This document shows positions 33,181 through 42,800 of a stretch of DNA of 64,000 nucleotides, piece after piece. The DNA comes from Maridesulfovibrio sp. Lineage in GTDB: Bacteria; Desulfobacterota; Desulfovibrionia; Desulfovibrionales; Desulfovibrionaceae. Both the position numbers and the translations under genes were made by a program. Where the stretch lies: contig NZ_OY762999.1 of NCBI RefSeq assembly GCF_963666665.1, positions 2,919,501 to 2,983,500 on the forward strand, in the 5' to 3' direction. The notes under the pieces were generated by a model. The model saw only the letters and a program-made list of their open reading frames with translations, was not told the DNA's origin and ran no database searches. Position 1 is the stretch's first letter. Every line of letters begins with the position of its first letter.

Positions 33181-34560
33181 CTATCCCCTCATAGCAGCTA
33201 TGTAGACGGAAAGATCACTGGGTGCGCTGTCCCAATAGAGGGAAAGACTTCCTGAACGGACCACATCATCCCAATGCGGGGATTCGGTATCAATGCGGAA
33301 ACACAGGGCATCCTTGGATCTCGGCAGGCCGGGAGGCAGATTTTCCATATGAATAATACCGATACCCTGCACCGCACGGGCCAGCAAATTGCTCATGCCG
33401 TGGGTTGCAGAAAGTTTGGCTATATTCATGAGTTCCGGCAAAGCCTGTTCCGGATTCTCGGTCTTTATCAGCAGCCAGAAACTATTTCCGGCAGCAAAAG
33501 CCCGCTCCGGCAGTTCCACGGTAAAGTAGGGATCGCTGAACACAAACTGGCTCATGAATTCCGGTCCGGCTGTCAGGCTGTCCAGAATATTCGTGATGAT
33601 CTCGCGGGCTTTTTCAAAGCAGGGACCAATATTTTCATGATCGTAATCGGGCAGAACCTTCTGTCCGTCCGGACCTTCCCCAAGGGCGGACATCTCCCGT
33701 GAGAATGAAGACAGTTCCCCGATAATCTGCCGTAACAAACCATAAGCGTGCCACGGATGGATATGCGGAGCCGCTGCAAAATGATCCAACTGCGGGGCGT
33801 AACGGTTCAAAGTACGCAAAACCAGCAGAAAAACCGTGGAAGTAAAATCAAGGTCACCGGAACCCAGGCCGGCAGGATTCTTATACTGCTCCAGCCTGCG
33901 GCAACGTGAGGCAACCTGATCACTGATGTCGCTGAACACATGCCGCAGCCATCTTGAAGCACTCAGGGTAATGCATGGGGGAACAAAGCTCTCATCAAGG
34001 CATACTTCCTGAACATCGCGCTCCAAACGAGCCAATGGGATAATGTTGTAGGCCCCCAGGTCATCCAGTTCATTTTCCCAGAACAAGCGCAGAACATATC
34101 GCATGGGCTTGATCTGGGCCGCAGGACCGCTGCCCAGCAGATCCGGCTGTTCGACAGGGTCAGGAGAAACCGCAAACATGGTATTTACCGAAGCGGCGGT
34201 ATCTTCAACCTGCGCAACATTGCCGCCTTCCGGGTTCCACTTGCGCAGCCCCAGATAGACAGTGAAAGGCTTTCCACCCTCTTCCCATGCCCCCTCAAAG
34301 GAACGGGGTTCAATATGGGCGTTGCCCGGAAAAGTCACCAGATTACCGTCATCAAAGAAAACTTCAATTTCAGTAACTTCAAAATTTTTGCGCTCAAGGG
34401 CACCCTCACGGACTTTCAACCCGGATACACCCCAGAAATATGGCAGTCCGTACTGGCGCATGGCCCGAAAACGATGCAGCTGATGCAGGTCCGAAAGCTG
34501 GAAATGCTGGGGTTGCAGGAACAATCCCTGATGCCAGAATAAAGGCTTATCTGCATGCAT
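33181..34560 (-). CDS. tssK: T6SS baseplate protein TssK
   Basis: 459 residues. The opening segment PLFWHQGLFLQPQHFQ is the TssK signature. TssK trimers link the TssF/TssG wedges to the TssL/TssM membrane complex. It begins 3 bases after the tssJ stop, next to a GGGGGAG ribosome-binding site. Confidence 0.95.
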   Translation of the reverse strand: MHADKPLFWHQGLFLQPQHFQLSDLHQLHRFRAMRQYGLPYFWGVSGLKVREGALERKNFEVTEIEVFFDDGNLVTFPGNAHIEPRSFEGAWEEGGKPFTVYLGLRKWNPEGGNVAQVEDTAASVNTMFAVSPDPVEQPDLLGSGPAAQIKPMRYVLRLFWENELDDLGAYNIIPLARLERDVQEVCLDESFVPPCITLSASRWLRHVFSDISDQVASRCRRLEQYKNPAGLGSGDLDFTSTVFLLVLRTLNRYAPQLDHFAAAPHIHPWHAYGLLRQIIGELSSFSREMSALGEGPDGQKVLPDYDHENIGPCFEKAREIITNILDSLTAGPEFMSQFVFSDPYFTVELPERAFAAGNSFWLLIKTENPEQALPELMNIAKLSATHGMSNLLARAVQGIGIIHMENLPPGLPRSKDALCFRIDTESPHWDDVVRSGSLSLYWDSAPSDLSVYIAAMRG

Positions 34561-34563
34561 ATC

Positions 34564-35136
34564 CTACTCCCCCACCTTTTGAATTTCATGGGGGCCGAGA
34601 ATGATCATAGCGTCCAGCTTGGCAGGGGCGTACCAAGTATCTCCCCACCAAAGCATGCCCGTCTCGCTCACATCCATGGGAATCTGCCAAGTACGAGAAG
34701 CCTTGCCCTGTAAATCATAATATCCGGCAACAACTCCCACAAATTTGGTGCCCTCGGCGCGGTCCATGGTGATGGTCGAATTGCGTCCCGGCTGCACAAA
34801 CTCACGCTGGACCTGCGTAACGCTCTGGTCAAAGCTGGTGCAATTGAGCATCTTTTCCACACCGGTGGAAGTGCCAGCCAATTCATTGAATTTGCTTAGA
34901 TTTGAAAGCTGATAAAAACAGAGCAGCAAGGTATGCGGAACATCGTCATATGCATTGAGATTCTTATCCACACCCAGCTTAAAGGAAATGGCATTGATCT
35001 GATAAGTCCACTTCATCTGATCCGGGCTTGAAGCCGGAGTGGTCACAGTTGTGGGGTTAACCGGCTTTTTATTTCCGCCGCAGCCGCAAACCGCCACAAG
35101 CAGGAGTAACAGGAGTATCAATAATCTGCCGCGCAC
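34564..35136 (-). CDS. tssJ: T6SS outer-membrane lipoprotein TssJ
   Basis: 190 residues from the GTG at 35136, which follows CGGAGGG. A short n-region and a poly-Leu core precede a lipobox-like VCGC (lipidated Cys probably residue 18). The mature part has the transthyretin-like TssJ pattern, with VPHTLLLCFYQL and a C-terminal DAMIILGPHEI strand. It anchors TssM at the outer membrane. It heads the J-K-L-M sub-operon, divergent from the TssB-TssC-like gene, so a promoter must lie in 35137-35333; I could not identify one. Confidence 0.88.
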   Translation of the reverse strand: MRGRLLILLLLLLVAVCGCGGNKKPVNPTTVTTPASSPDQMKWTYQINAISFKLGVDKNLNAYDDVPHTLLLCFYQLSNLSKFNELAGTSTGVEKMLNCTSFDQSVTQVQREFVQPGRNSTITMDRAEGTKFVGVVAGYYDLQGKASRTWQIPMDVSETGMLWWGDTWYAPAKLDAMIILGPHEIQKVGE

Positions 35137-35333
35137 AATCCGCCCTCCGATTGCATAGTTAGAGCCACCAAAAGAGAATTCAGTACTTAACAGCAATTTA
35201 CACGGAAAATAACTTTATGTCGACGACAGATGCAATTTAAGCATAAATACAAAACACCTTATTGCCCCCGGAGCGTAATCTGCGTTAACATGGCTTCGAT
35301 TCCTGTTTGCAATACAACCGCAGTGAGGTCTTC

Positions 35334-36788
35334 ATGCATATCGAGCTCCCGCCTTTCAAATTATTGATGCTGGCCCCCTTTTCCCCGACACTGGAAACTG
35401 ACAATCCCCCGCGCATAAATGCTGATCCTTCTTCCATAGATCAAGCTCTGGCTGTGCTTAACCCCGGCCTCGACATCCCGCTGGACCGCAACCATTTCCC
35501 CGCTGCATCCATCAATATTTCCATCAGCAGAATGGCGGATTTCAGGCCTAAGAATATCAGCCGCATCCCGGAATTCAAAAATATCATCAGTCAAATGGCG
35601 GAAGACTCCCCCTCTCCAAAGCGAACAACGCCGACTCCCAAAAGCTCCGCCGTTCTTGATGAAATTTTTTCCATGGTCAATAGCGGGCAGACCGAGCAAT
35701 CCACCGCCGCGTCCAGCCAGAACGAACGCCCCAAAAGCGAACTCCTGCAGGCAATTTTCGCTGATCCGCTTTTCAGAAAAATGGAAGCCGCATGGCGTGG
35801 TCTGGAATTGTTGTCCCGACAGGTTCCGTCCGGCAGCAAGGTCAGTGTTGAATTCATGCTCGTCCCTATTTCCGAAAACAACCTGCTTCCAATTATGGAT
35901 AAACTGGAGCAAGAACTAACTGATTCCCCGCCGGAACTGATTCTGGTCGATCACAGTCTGAACAATTCACCCCGTTCTATGGAACTTTTGGAACGGGTCA
36001 TGGATTTTGCGGAATCAATGCTCGCCCCGGCAATGGTGACTTTCGGTCCTAAGTTCCTTGAACTGGAGAACTGGGCCGTGACAGACAAACTGCCTTTCAT
36101 CCCGACCCTGCTGGAAGGTGCGGAATACGGACGCTGGAAAACCCTGCGTCAGCAACCCGCAGCAGGTTGGATAATCGGTTGCGCCGGGTCCATTATGGGC
36201 CGGACTATGCACAGTCCTGAATCAGGTTTTGAACAGACCTCCCTTTCCGAACGGGGACCGCTCTGGGCAAATTCCATATGGGGTGCAGCTGCCCTCTGCA
36301 CCCACAGCCTTTCCGAACACGGCAGGGCCACTCTTTTCGCTGACCATTCCAGCACTCGGCTGGACGGCTTACCAATTGCAGAAGGACCAAGGCCTGCACC
36401 AGTCAATCCCCCCATAGGAACAGAACGGATCAAGGATTTTCGGCAGGCGGGAATAAACGCTCTCGCCTTTAACGGAGATCAGGCATTTTTGCTCGGCGCG
36501 ACAACCATAGACGGTGGTCCGGCAAATCTGCGTTTCTATCTTTCAGGACTGATTCATTTTCTGATTTTATTATCAACAATCAAACGCAAAGAATTCAGCA
36601 ACATTGAACCGCAATTAACCGAAGCAATTGCTCTGTTCCTACAGCAGCAGGGATACCAGCAGCCGCAGGATCTGGGCATCAAAAAAGGAGAACAGTCCGG
36701 TGAGACAATTCCCCTTGAGATTTCCATTACTCCGGGCGCGGAGATCCTGCCCGGCAATGCACCTATTAGTTTTGGATTTAATTGGTAA
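35334..36788 (+). CDS. TssB-TssC fusion-like sheath protein, the only plus-strand gene in the T6SS cluster
   Basis: 484 residues. The N-terminal 90 residues align with TssB (PFKLLMLAPFSP; PPRINADPSSIDQALA; MADFRPKNISRIPEF). After a Ser/Thr/Pro-rich linker (about 95-135) the rest aligns with TssC: FRKMEAAWRGLELLSRQVP corresponds to FQKMESSWRSLKFLVDRTD, followed by the TssC-like ELENWAVTDKLPFI and the C-terminal half. The cluster also has normal tssB and tssC, so this is an extra, divergent copy. Start: ATG 35334 behind GTGAGGT. Convergent with the next gene (3-base gap). Role unknown: sheath cap, priming factor or baseplate-associated regulator are all possible. Confidence 0.8.
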   Translation: MHIELPPFKLLMLAPFSPTLETDNPPRINADPSSIDQALAVLNPGLDIPLDRNHFPAASINISISRMADFRPKNISRIPEFKNIISQMAEDSPSPKRTTPTPKSSAVLDEIFSMVNSGQTEQSTAASSQNERPKSELLQAIFADPLFRKMEAAWRGLELLSRQVPSGSKVSVEFMLVPISENNLLPIMDKLEQELTDSPPELILVDHSLNNSPRSMELLERVMDFAESMLAPAMVTFGPKFLELENWAVTDKLPFIPTLLEGAEYGRWKTLRQQPAAGWIIGCAGSIMGRTMHSPESGFEQTSLSERGPLWANSIWGAAALCTHSLSEHGRATLFADHSSTRLDGLPIAEGPRPAPVNPPIGTERIKDFRQAGINALAFNGDQAFLLGATTIDGGPANLRFYLSGLIHFLILLSTIKRKEFSNIEPQLTEAIALFLQQQGYQQPQDLGIKKGEQSGETIPLEISITPGAEILPGNAPISFGFNW

Positions 36789-36791
36789 AAA

Positions 36792-37565
36792 TCACTTCAG
36801 TTGCAGTGAATAGAACTCGGCATCATCGCCGTCAGGAAATTCGCCGAAGATGAGTGCGTCCGGTGTACCGGCTACTTTTACGAAATATGATTCATCTTCG
36901 CCCAGCTCATTTTTCACGGCCCAGCCAGTGAAATCCTTGCCGCCCATTTCCATTTTCAAGCCCTTCATGGGGTAATTGAGCACGCATTTTTCCGGCAATT
37001 GTCCGGCAGGCCCTACGCCGTGTGCACCTATGTCGCCATCGCTTACACCGAGCAAAGCCCCGCTCCATTTATGTCCCGGAGCCGGACCGACTTCGATCCA
37101 CAGTCCCAGACTCGGCAAAGGATAAAGATCAAAACGGTATTCCGTATCTACATTCTTGATCGGCATATTGGCCTTGGCTGCCAGTTTCGCACCCAGCTTG
37201 CCTTCATCCACTACTTCCGCGCCGCGCAGCATGGTCGGCAAAGTTGCGGGATCAAGCTCGCCATCATCGCAAATGCACAGGATCGGGAATCCGTGACCAC
37301 GCCTAGCCTGCACTGCCGCTGCTAATAGTCCCAGACCGAAACGGATGTCAGGATTCTCATAGCTGGTCTTGCCGCCCTTGATCAGCCAGACTCCAACTTC
37401 CGGCTTGTCCATTTCACCGATTGGTCCGGCCCATTCCATCTTTTCCAGATTGTCGGACCAGAAATGACCGTTCACGCCAAGGCCGTAACGGGTAACGGTC
37501 TGGAAAAGACCCTTACCCTTCGCCTCGTCTTTTTCAAGGATAGAAATGAATATGCTTTTTGACAT
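36792..37565 (-). CDS. Unknown 257-residue protein of the T6SS cargo module
   Basis: No family recognised. A soluble alpha/beta-looking protein without signal peptide or membrane segment; Gly-rich and acidic. It has an MSKSIFISILEKD start, a KGGKTSYENPDIRFG segment and several WxxxxP turns. It is the last gene of the leftward run that begins with tssA, next to PAAR-like and DUF3540 genes. It could be an effector, an immunity protein or a chaperone. The ribosome-binding site GGAGG comes from the repeat element at 37571. Confidence 0.75.
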   Translation of the reverse strand: MSKSIFISILEKDEAKGKGLFQTVTRYGLGVNGHFWSDNLEKMEWAGPIGEMDKPEVGVWLIKGGKTSYENPDIRFGLGLLAAAVQARRGHGFPILCICDDGELDPATLPTMLRGAEVVDEGKLGAKLAAKANMPIKNVDTEYRFDLYPLPSLGLWIEVGPAPGHKWSGALLGVSDGDIGAHGVGPAGQLPEKCVLNYPMKGLKMEMGGKDFTGWAVKNELGEDESYFVKVAGTPDALIFGEFPDGDDAEFYSLQLK

Positions 37566-37570
37566 TTATT

Positions 37571-37658
37571 GCCTCCGGCGGCTCTCCGAGGGCCAAAGAA
37601 ACTTTTTGAAAAAGTTTCTCTGGACTCTTCAAAAACTTTTGATAAGGCTTCGCCGCTT
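37571..37658 (-). repeat. Intergenic repeat element, copy 1
   Basis: About 88 bases nearly identical to 51392-51478. It contains the hairpin AGAAACTTTTT/AAAAAGTTTCT and ends, on the minus strand, with GCCGCCGGAGGC, whose GGAGG is the Shine-Dalgarno of the gene starting at 37565. It fills the gap between the DUF4150 stop and that start. Confidence 0.85.
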
Positions 37659-37669
37659 CGTAATAAGAA

Positions 37670-38074
37670 TTATCCCAGAGTCAAAACCGTTACCTGACTA
37701 GGGACAGCGCAAATTCCGGGTGCATTGGGCAATACTGCAAGGCAGTTCTGGCCTGTTACGCTGGTCAGCCGCTGTACGGGTATGCCGTCGGCCAGAATAG
37801 TGATGCATCCGACAATGTACTCCGTCTGACCGGACTCCAGATGCGAGACAACGCCCATTTCAACACCGGGCTCATCTCCTTCACTGACCAGCCCAAGCGA
37901 AACCTGATTAAGTGTCGGCATGCAATCGCAAAGCACATTGTATGCTGCCGGAGCCGACGTAGCTGACTCGGCAATATTCGGATAGGGAACCGGCACAGGA
38001 ACCGGACCTACCGGAGTCAGGCAGACATCCGGGAACCCCATATCCATCCCCGCTCCCATAGTAAGCGCAAACAT
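37670..38074 (-). CDS. PAAR-like (DUF4150) spike-tip protein
   Basis: 134 residues from the ATG at 38074 behind GAGGAG. The protein is rich in Pro/Gly turns (MGFPDVCLTPVGPVPVPVPYPN) as in the PAAR-like DUF4150 family, which caps the VgrG spike and recruits effectors. Unlike fused PAAR effectors it carries no extra toxin domain, so the cargo is probably one of the neighbours. Confidence 0.82.
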   Translation of the reverse strand: MFALTMGAGMDMGFPDVCLTPVGPVPVPVPYPNIAESATSAPAAYNVLCDCMPTLNQVSLGLVSEGDEPGVEMGVVSHLESGQTEYIVGCITILADGIPVQRLTSVTGQNCLAVLPNAPGICAVPSQVTVLTLG

Positions 38075-38136
38075 ATTTAACTCCTCTGTTGGAATTAACA
38101 TCTACAACTTAAATGAACTAAAGTTCATTTTTTTTA

Positions 38137-38760
38137 CTAACCCATATGAATCAATTCACCGTCTATCTTTACGTGTTCCTCTGAAACAATCATGGTATTC
38201 TTGCTTTGTATGGTCAGGGTTTCATCCACTAACTGCCTGCGGGATTCAGCCTGACAATCTTCATGCTCCTTGGTGAAACGGAAATAGTTAACCACCCTAC
38301 GGGTAAATTCCCGGCTGACCTCATCAACATCCCCGGCAACTTTCTTGACCCGCTCCACATTACTGCTGAACAAACGTGAAGTGAGAGAAACCTTGCCCGC
38401 TGAAATTTCAACTTCATTGGAATGCAAGGCAGCCTTATCACTGATGCAGTTCAATTCATCGTCAGCGGCAATGGTCAGGCTTCCATTTTTGCTTCGCAAA
38501 GTAACATCGCCATCAACTTCTAATGAAGTAGCAGTCTCCGCAGCCCTGCTCAAAACAGACAGAATCCAAACCCCGCCCTGTGTATCTACAGACACAAGCA
38601 CACTGTCGCCCGCCTCCGGGCAGACCAGACAACTGACCGCCTTCTGCGCTTCAAGTTCTCCAAGAGAAGTCTCAACCACAACACCGCCATCAGACAGAAT
38701 CACCCGCCCATACTCAAGCTGGGGTGTGACCGCTTCATGTTTTTCAGCCAGATTATTCAT
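38137..38760 (-). CDS. DUF3540-family T6SS-associated protein
   Basis: 207 residues from the ATG at 38760 behind GGAGGA. The N-terminal half is a small OB-like beta domain (VLVSVDTQGGVWILSVLSR); the C-terminal half is a run of short beta repeats (LEVDGDVTLRSKNGSLTIAADDE) that resembles the beta-helix of VgrG needles, and a polar tail. DUF3540 genes usually sit beside DUF2169 and DUF4150 genes. Function is not established. Confidence 0.72.
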   Translation of the reverse strand: MNNLAEKHEAVTPQLEYGRVILSDGGVVVETSLGELEAQKAVSCLVCPEAGDSVLVSVDTQGGVWILSVLSRAAETATSLEVDGDVTLRSKNGSLTIAADDELNCISDKAALHSNEVEISAGKVSLTSRLFSSNVERVKKVAGDVDEVSREFTRRVVNYFRFTKEHEDCQAESRRQLVDETLTIQSKNTMIVSEEHVKIDGELIHMG

Positions 38761-38770
38761 ATATCCTCCT

Positions 38771-39835
38771 TTATCCACCATGAACCCAGTTTTCGGCTTC
38801 CTCCATATCTTTGTCCGTACCTTGCAGCATAATCAAAGACGCACCACCCCAGCGGGTGTCCTTCTCAATTATACGATGCAACTTGGCCCGATACATGGAG
38901 GCCCTGCTGAAATCAGCATGAGTCAGGTCGGCATGCGAGAAATCAGAATGCTGTAAACTGGCCCCGACGAATTTGGTAGCCTGACAAATGGCCTTGTTAA
39001 AAGTTGCGTGAACCATGGTCGCACCGGAAAAATCAGCAATGGTCGCGTCTGCCCCGCCGAGATAAGCTTTTGTTAAATCTGCCCGCGTGAAATCAGCTTC
39101 GCGCAGAACCGCCCCACTAAGCATGCAACTGCGCAGGACCGCGCCGGAAAGATTTGCTCCGGTTAAGTCCGCGCCCATGAAATTGGACATGGTCATATCA
39201 GCACCGGAAAGGTTCGCCCCCCGCAGATTGGCACTATCCAGCAACACTTGCGAAAATAGCTGACCGGAAATATCCTGATTCTCCAAGTCGGCCTCACGCA
39301 TCATCATCTTGAAATATATTCCGCCCTTGAACTTTGTGCCCTTGAATGAAGAACCGTTGCAGACAACCCGATCAAAATTGGCCCCGAAAAAGTCGGCCCC
39401 GTCGAGATTTGAATGCGAAAGCACGGTCTTGACGATCTTCATGGAACGCATGTTCGCACCCTTGAAACTCGAATGCTGAGCCATGGACCATGTAAGCTCC
39501 GCCCCGGTCAGATCAGCCCCGCTGAAATCGGTTTTCTGGAGCGTCGCCATATGGATTTTAGCATTTTTGAAAGATGCTCCGGTAAAACTCATCCCTTGCA
39601 GATTAATCTTGGTCAGGTCAGTTCCATCAAAACGGGCTTCGTTGAATTCACAATTCTTGAATCCTGTCTTGAGGATATTTGCCCCGGAAAGGTCAGCCCC
39701 GTGCAATTTAACATTATGAAAACGCCCTCCTGTCAGGTCGACACCGGAAAGATCGGCCCCGGAAAGGTCCACATCCCGCAGGGTCTGGTTATCGGCAATG
39801 GCCGCAAGTATCTGTTCGCGATTCAGTGTGCTCAT
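38771..39835 (-). CDS. Pentapeptide-repeat protein of the T6SS cargo module
   Basis: 354 residues, almost entirely A(D/N)LSX-type pentapeptides (DLSGADLSGVDLTGG; NLRGANLSGADMTMS), forming a quadrilateral beta-helix of roughly 60 repeats. No signal peptide. Its start overlaps the end of the DUF2169 gene by four bases, so the two are made together. It may extend the spike or carry cargo; it is not obviously a gyrase-protecting Qnr protein. Confidence 0.85.
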   Translation of the reverse strand: MSTLNREQILAAIADNQTLRDVDLSGADLSGVDLTGGRFHNVKLHGADLSGANILKTGFKNCEFNEARFDGTDLTKINLQGMSFTGASFKNAKIHMATLQKTDFSGADLTGAELTWSMAQHSSFKGANMRSMKIVKTVLSHSNLDGADFFGANFDRVVCNGSSFKGTKFKGGIYFKMMMREADLENQDISGQLFSQVLLDSANLRGANLSGADMTMSNFMGADLTGANLSGAVLRSCMLSGAVLREADFTRADLTKAYLGGADATIADFSGATMVHATFNKAICQATKFVGASLQHSDFSHADLTHADFSRASMYRAKLHRIIEKDTRWGGASLIMLQGTDKDMEEAENWVHGG

Positions 39836-42800
39836 GAGTCGTCATCCAGCAGTTCAAGTTTGCCATGCAGTTGGCTGCGCTTGAGGTTGGCAGCCTCGAA
39901 ACGGGTATTGCCGAGCACGGATTTATAGAAATCCACGGCAAAAAGATTGGAGCCGCGCAGGTCGGTATCCACCAGCCGCGCCTTGCGCATGCCCCCCATA
40001 TGGACGTTTGCAGCACGCATGGAAGCGGCTTCAAGGTTACTCTTGGTGAAACGCGTACCCTTGGCTGAAATCCCGTTCAAGTTAGCCCGGACCAGTTGCG
40101 AATTATCAATCAGACCATTTTCAAAATCCGCGCCCCGGAAATCCGATCCGGTAAAGTCAGATTCACGCAGGGCAGCACCACGCAGGGTTGCATTGCGGAA
40201 ATCCGAATCCTTGAAATTGGAATTACGTCCGGTACGCAGTTTATCCAGATTGGCATCAGTAAAATCAGTCTTGTGGGCATCCACATTGTTGAACAGGGAT
40301 TCGTTAACCGAGGCTTCGCTGAAATCAGCTCCGTTGAGTGACGATGATTTAAAAATTGATTTCTTAATTGTCGACTGGCTGAAATCGGCTTGATCTGCCT
40401 TACCGCTGATCATGCACATGTTGATTCGTGCGCCCTTTAACTCCGCTTCGCTGAAGTCTGTTTTTTCAAGGATAGCCATGTCAAAATTGGCATCGCGAAG
40501 CACTGCTTTGCTAAAATCTGCACCCTTGAAAATTGATTGCGCGGCAATGGCTTGGCTGAGATCACTTTCCTTAAAAATAGCTTTATTAAACAATCCGCGT
40601 CCGAGGTCGGCCCTTTTAAGGGAAGCCTTGCTGAAATCAGCCTTGGCACCTAAAGCCTGAAACAACTTTGCATCATCAAGAATGGTGCCCTTAAAGTTCG
40701 TCTCCTTAAGCTGACATTTACTCAGGTCAGCTCCAGAAAGATCAAGACCGGAAAGATCCACCCCGGAAAGCACTGCGCCTACCAAGGATTTACCCTGCGC
40801 GTGGTAACGCTGGACTTCCTCGCGAGTCAGCGCACGCAGGGAATCTGCGCTCAAGCCGTGCTCGGCAAGCTTTGCGGCCGCATCATCGGGTAAGGTTTTG
40901 GATTTCAGTTTTTTCAAACCCTCAGCCATTTCGATCTTCTTGGCCTCAAATTTCTTGAGCAGCTTTGCATTCTCGGCATCAAGCTTTGCGCCAGTCTTTT
41001 CCATCCTTGCAGCCTCAGTTTCCATTTTCTGAGCATCTTCAGGGGTCAGCAAGTTACGCCGTTTTAATTCAGCTGCTTTGGCCCTAACCTTGGCTGCTGC
41101 ATCCTTGCCTACTTGCGTAGCTGTCGACTTAGGTCTTGTCGGTTCAAGCACCACTTTTGAAGGGTCAGCCCCGTATTTGGAATATTTGACGGCAGCTTCA
41201 CGCATCTTGGCGAGCATGGTTTCCTGTTCTGCCTTAACCCGTGTAAACTTCGCCTCCATGCTTTTCTGAACCTCGGCATGGATGCCCTTGGCCAGCCCTT
41301 TCACATCCGGAAAAGGAGGCATGAAACCTTTCAGAAAATTCTCGTCAGGAGGACTTCCTTTTTCCGGCATGGATAAGGGAATCGAATGCTCTGCACCGTG
41401 CTCTTCCGGCAAATGATCCAGCACCCATTGCCGGATATCGCTGCCCTTTGTGCTGGACTCAAAGACAGTGCTCCCGTGTTCAAGCTCCAGTGGCTGAGCG
41501 GTTTTAAGTGCGGACTGCCAGTCGCTCCATTCATTCCTAAGCTCACGGTCCTCATTCCATTTTTCCGGCCGGACAATTAAAACTGCGAGAGCATTTTTCA
41601 ATTCCTTGGCCGCATCCTTACCCGGTTTCGCCTTGGGTGATCCAAGAGTCAGGATGGAACAGAAGTCACCGACCTCCTGCTCCATAAACAGGGCCTGCAA
41701 TTCGTCAGCCACACAAACAACCGGGGCTGCAGCGGCCGCAGGCATAGTCGGCAGATCGATAAGTGTTGAGCTGGGCAGGAATAGCGGTTCTTCATTCGAA
41801 CCGGGAACTAAAGCTTCCTCAGCCTCTGCAAACCTCCCCGGATTGCTTTTGATATGATTAAGCACCGGACCGTCAAAACGAGGCAGCACCAGTCCCGCCG
41901 GGATCGTAAATTCATCTTCGCCGTCCAGCCCCCAATCTGCCGGGGATTCAGTTAGGACTTCACTGTTAACACCAAGCCACATGCGCTTGATCGTCTTGCG
42001 CTCAAGACCTAGGTCGGTAAGCTTTTTCATAGTCTCGCGGTCGTTTTCCAATGCCCTGCGCCAGCGTGCCACCAGAGGAAAACCACGGTCATGCCATGGA
42101 TTTACTTTTTTATGGAAAGGAAAATCTTCCGGGATAGGCTCATCAGGATCAAAACCGTTTTTCTCAAGATGTTCCGGCTTAATCCCTTTAAGCTTGGTCG
42201 AAGCATCCTTAACCGCATCTTTTCGGGATGCTTCAAGTTTTTTCTTTGTGGCTGAGAACTTCGCTCCGGTCGTTGTCAACTTCTTCTCAAGCCCTGCCAA
42301 TTTATCCCGAAACTTATCGAAAACCCCGAGATTTATTTCCACCAGATGCCCATTCTCAGCATGGGCCTTACGGGCCATAGCTTCCAAAGTGTCCAGCGTC
42401 TTATAATGTCCGGCAATCATCTTCTGTGCCCCGGCCACAACCTCCTCCGGGTCCTGCATGGGCATGGAAGGACGGTTGCCGAGTGCTTTCTGGCGGATTT
42501 CATCCGCGAATTTAGGAATATTCTTGATCTTGAGCAGGGATTTCTTAGCCTTCTGCATGGCTTCTTCAGCCTTGGACATATCAATGTCCACCCCGCGATT
42601 GAGCAACTTGATTTGCAAATCCCGGTAATGCTCGATGGATTTCGGTTCCTCGTCTTGCGCTTCATGGCGAATCAGAACCCGCAGCACATCCGCGCCTTCG
42701 TCATCTACTACCTCAGTGGTACCACGATAGATGAGGAGTCCGCGCATAATGGAGGGGAAGAACCAGACTGTTTCCAGCCGGGAGGATACCTCGCGGAACT

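Noticed and set aside
39832..40800. Short direct repeats resembling a CRISPR or minisatellite
   Set aside because: They are in frame and encode pentapeptide repeats of the A(D/N)LSX type; no conserved repeat-spacer structure.
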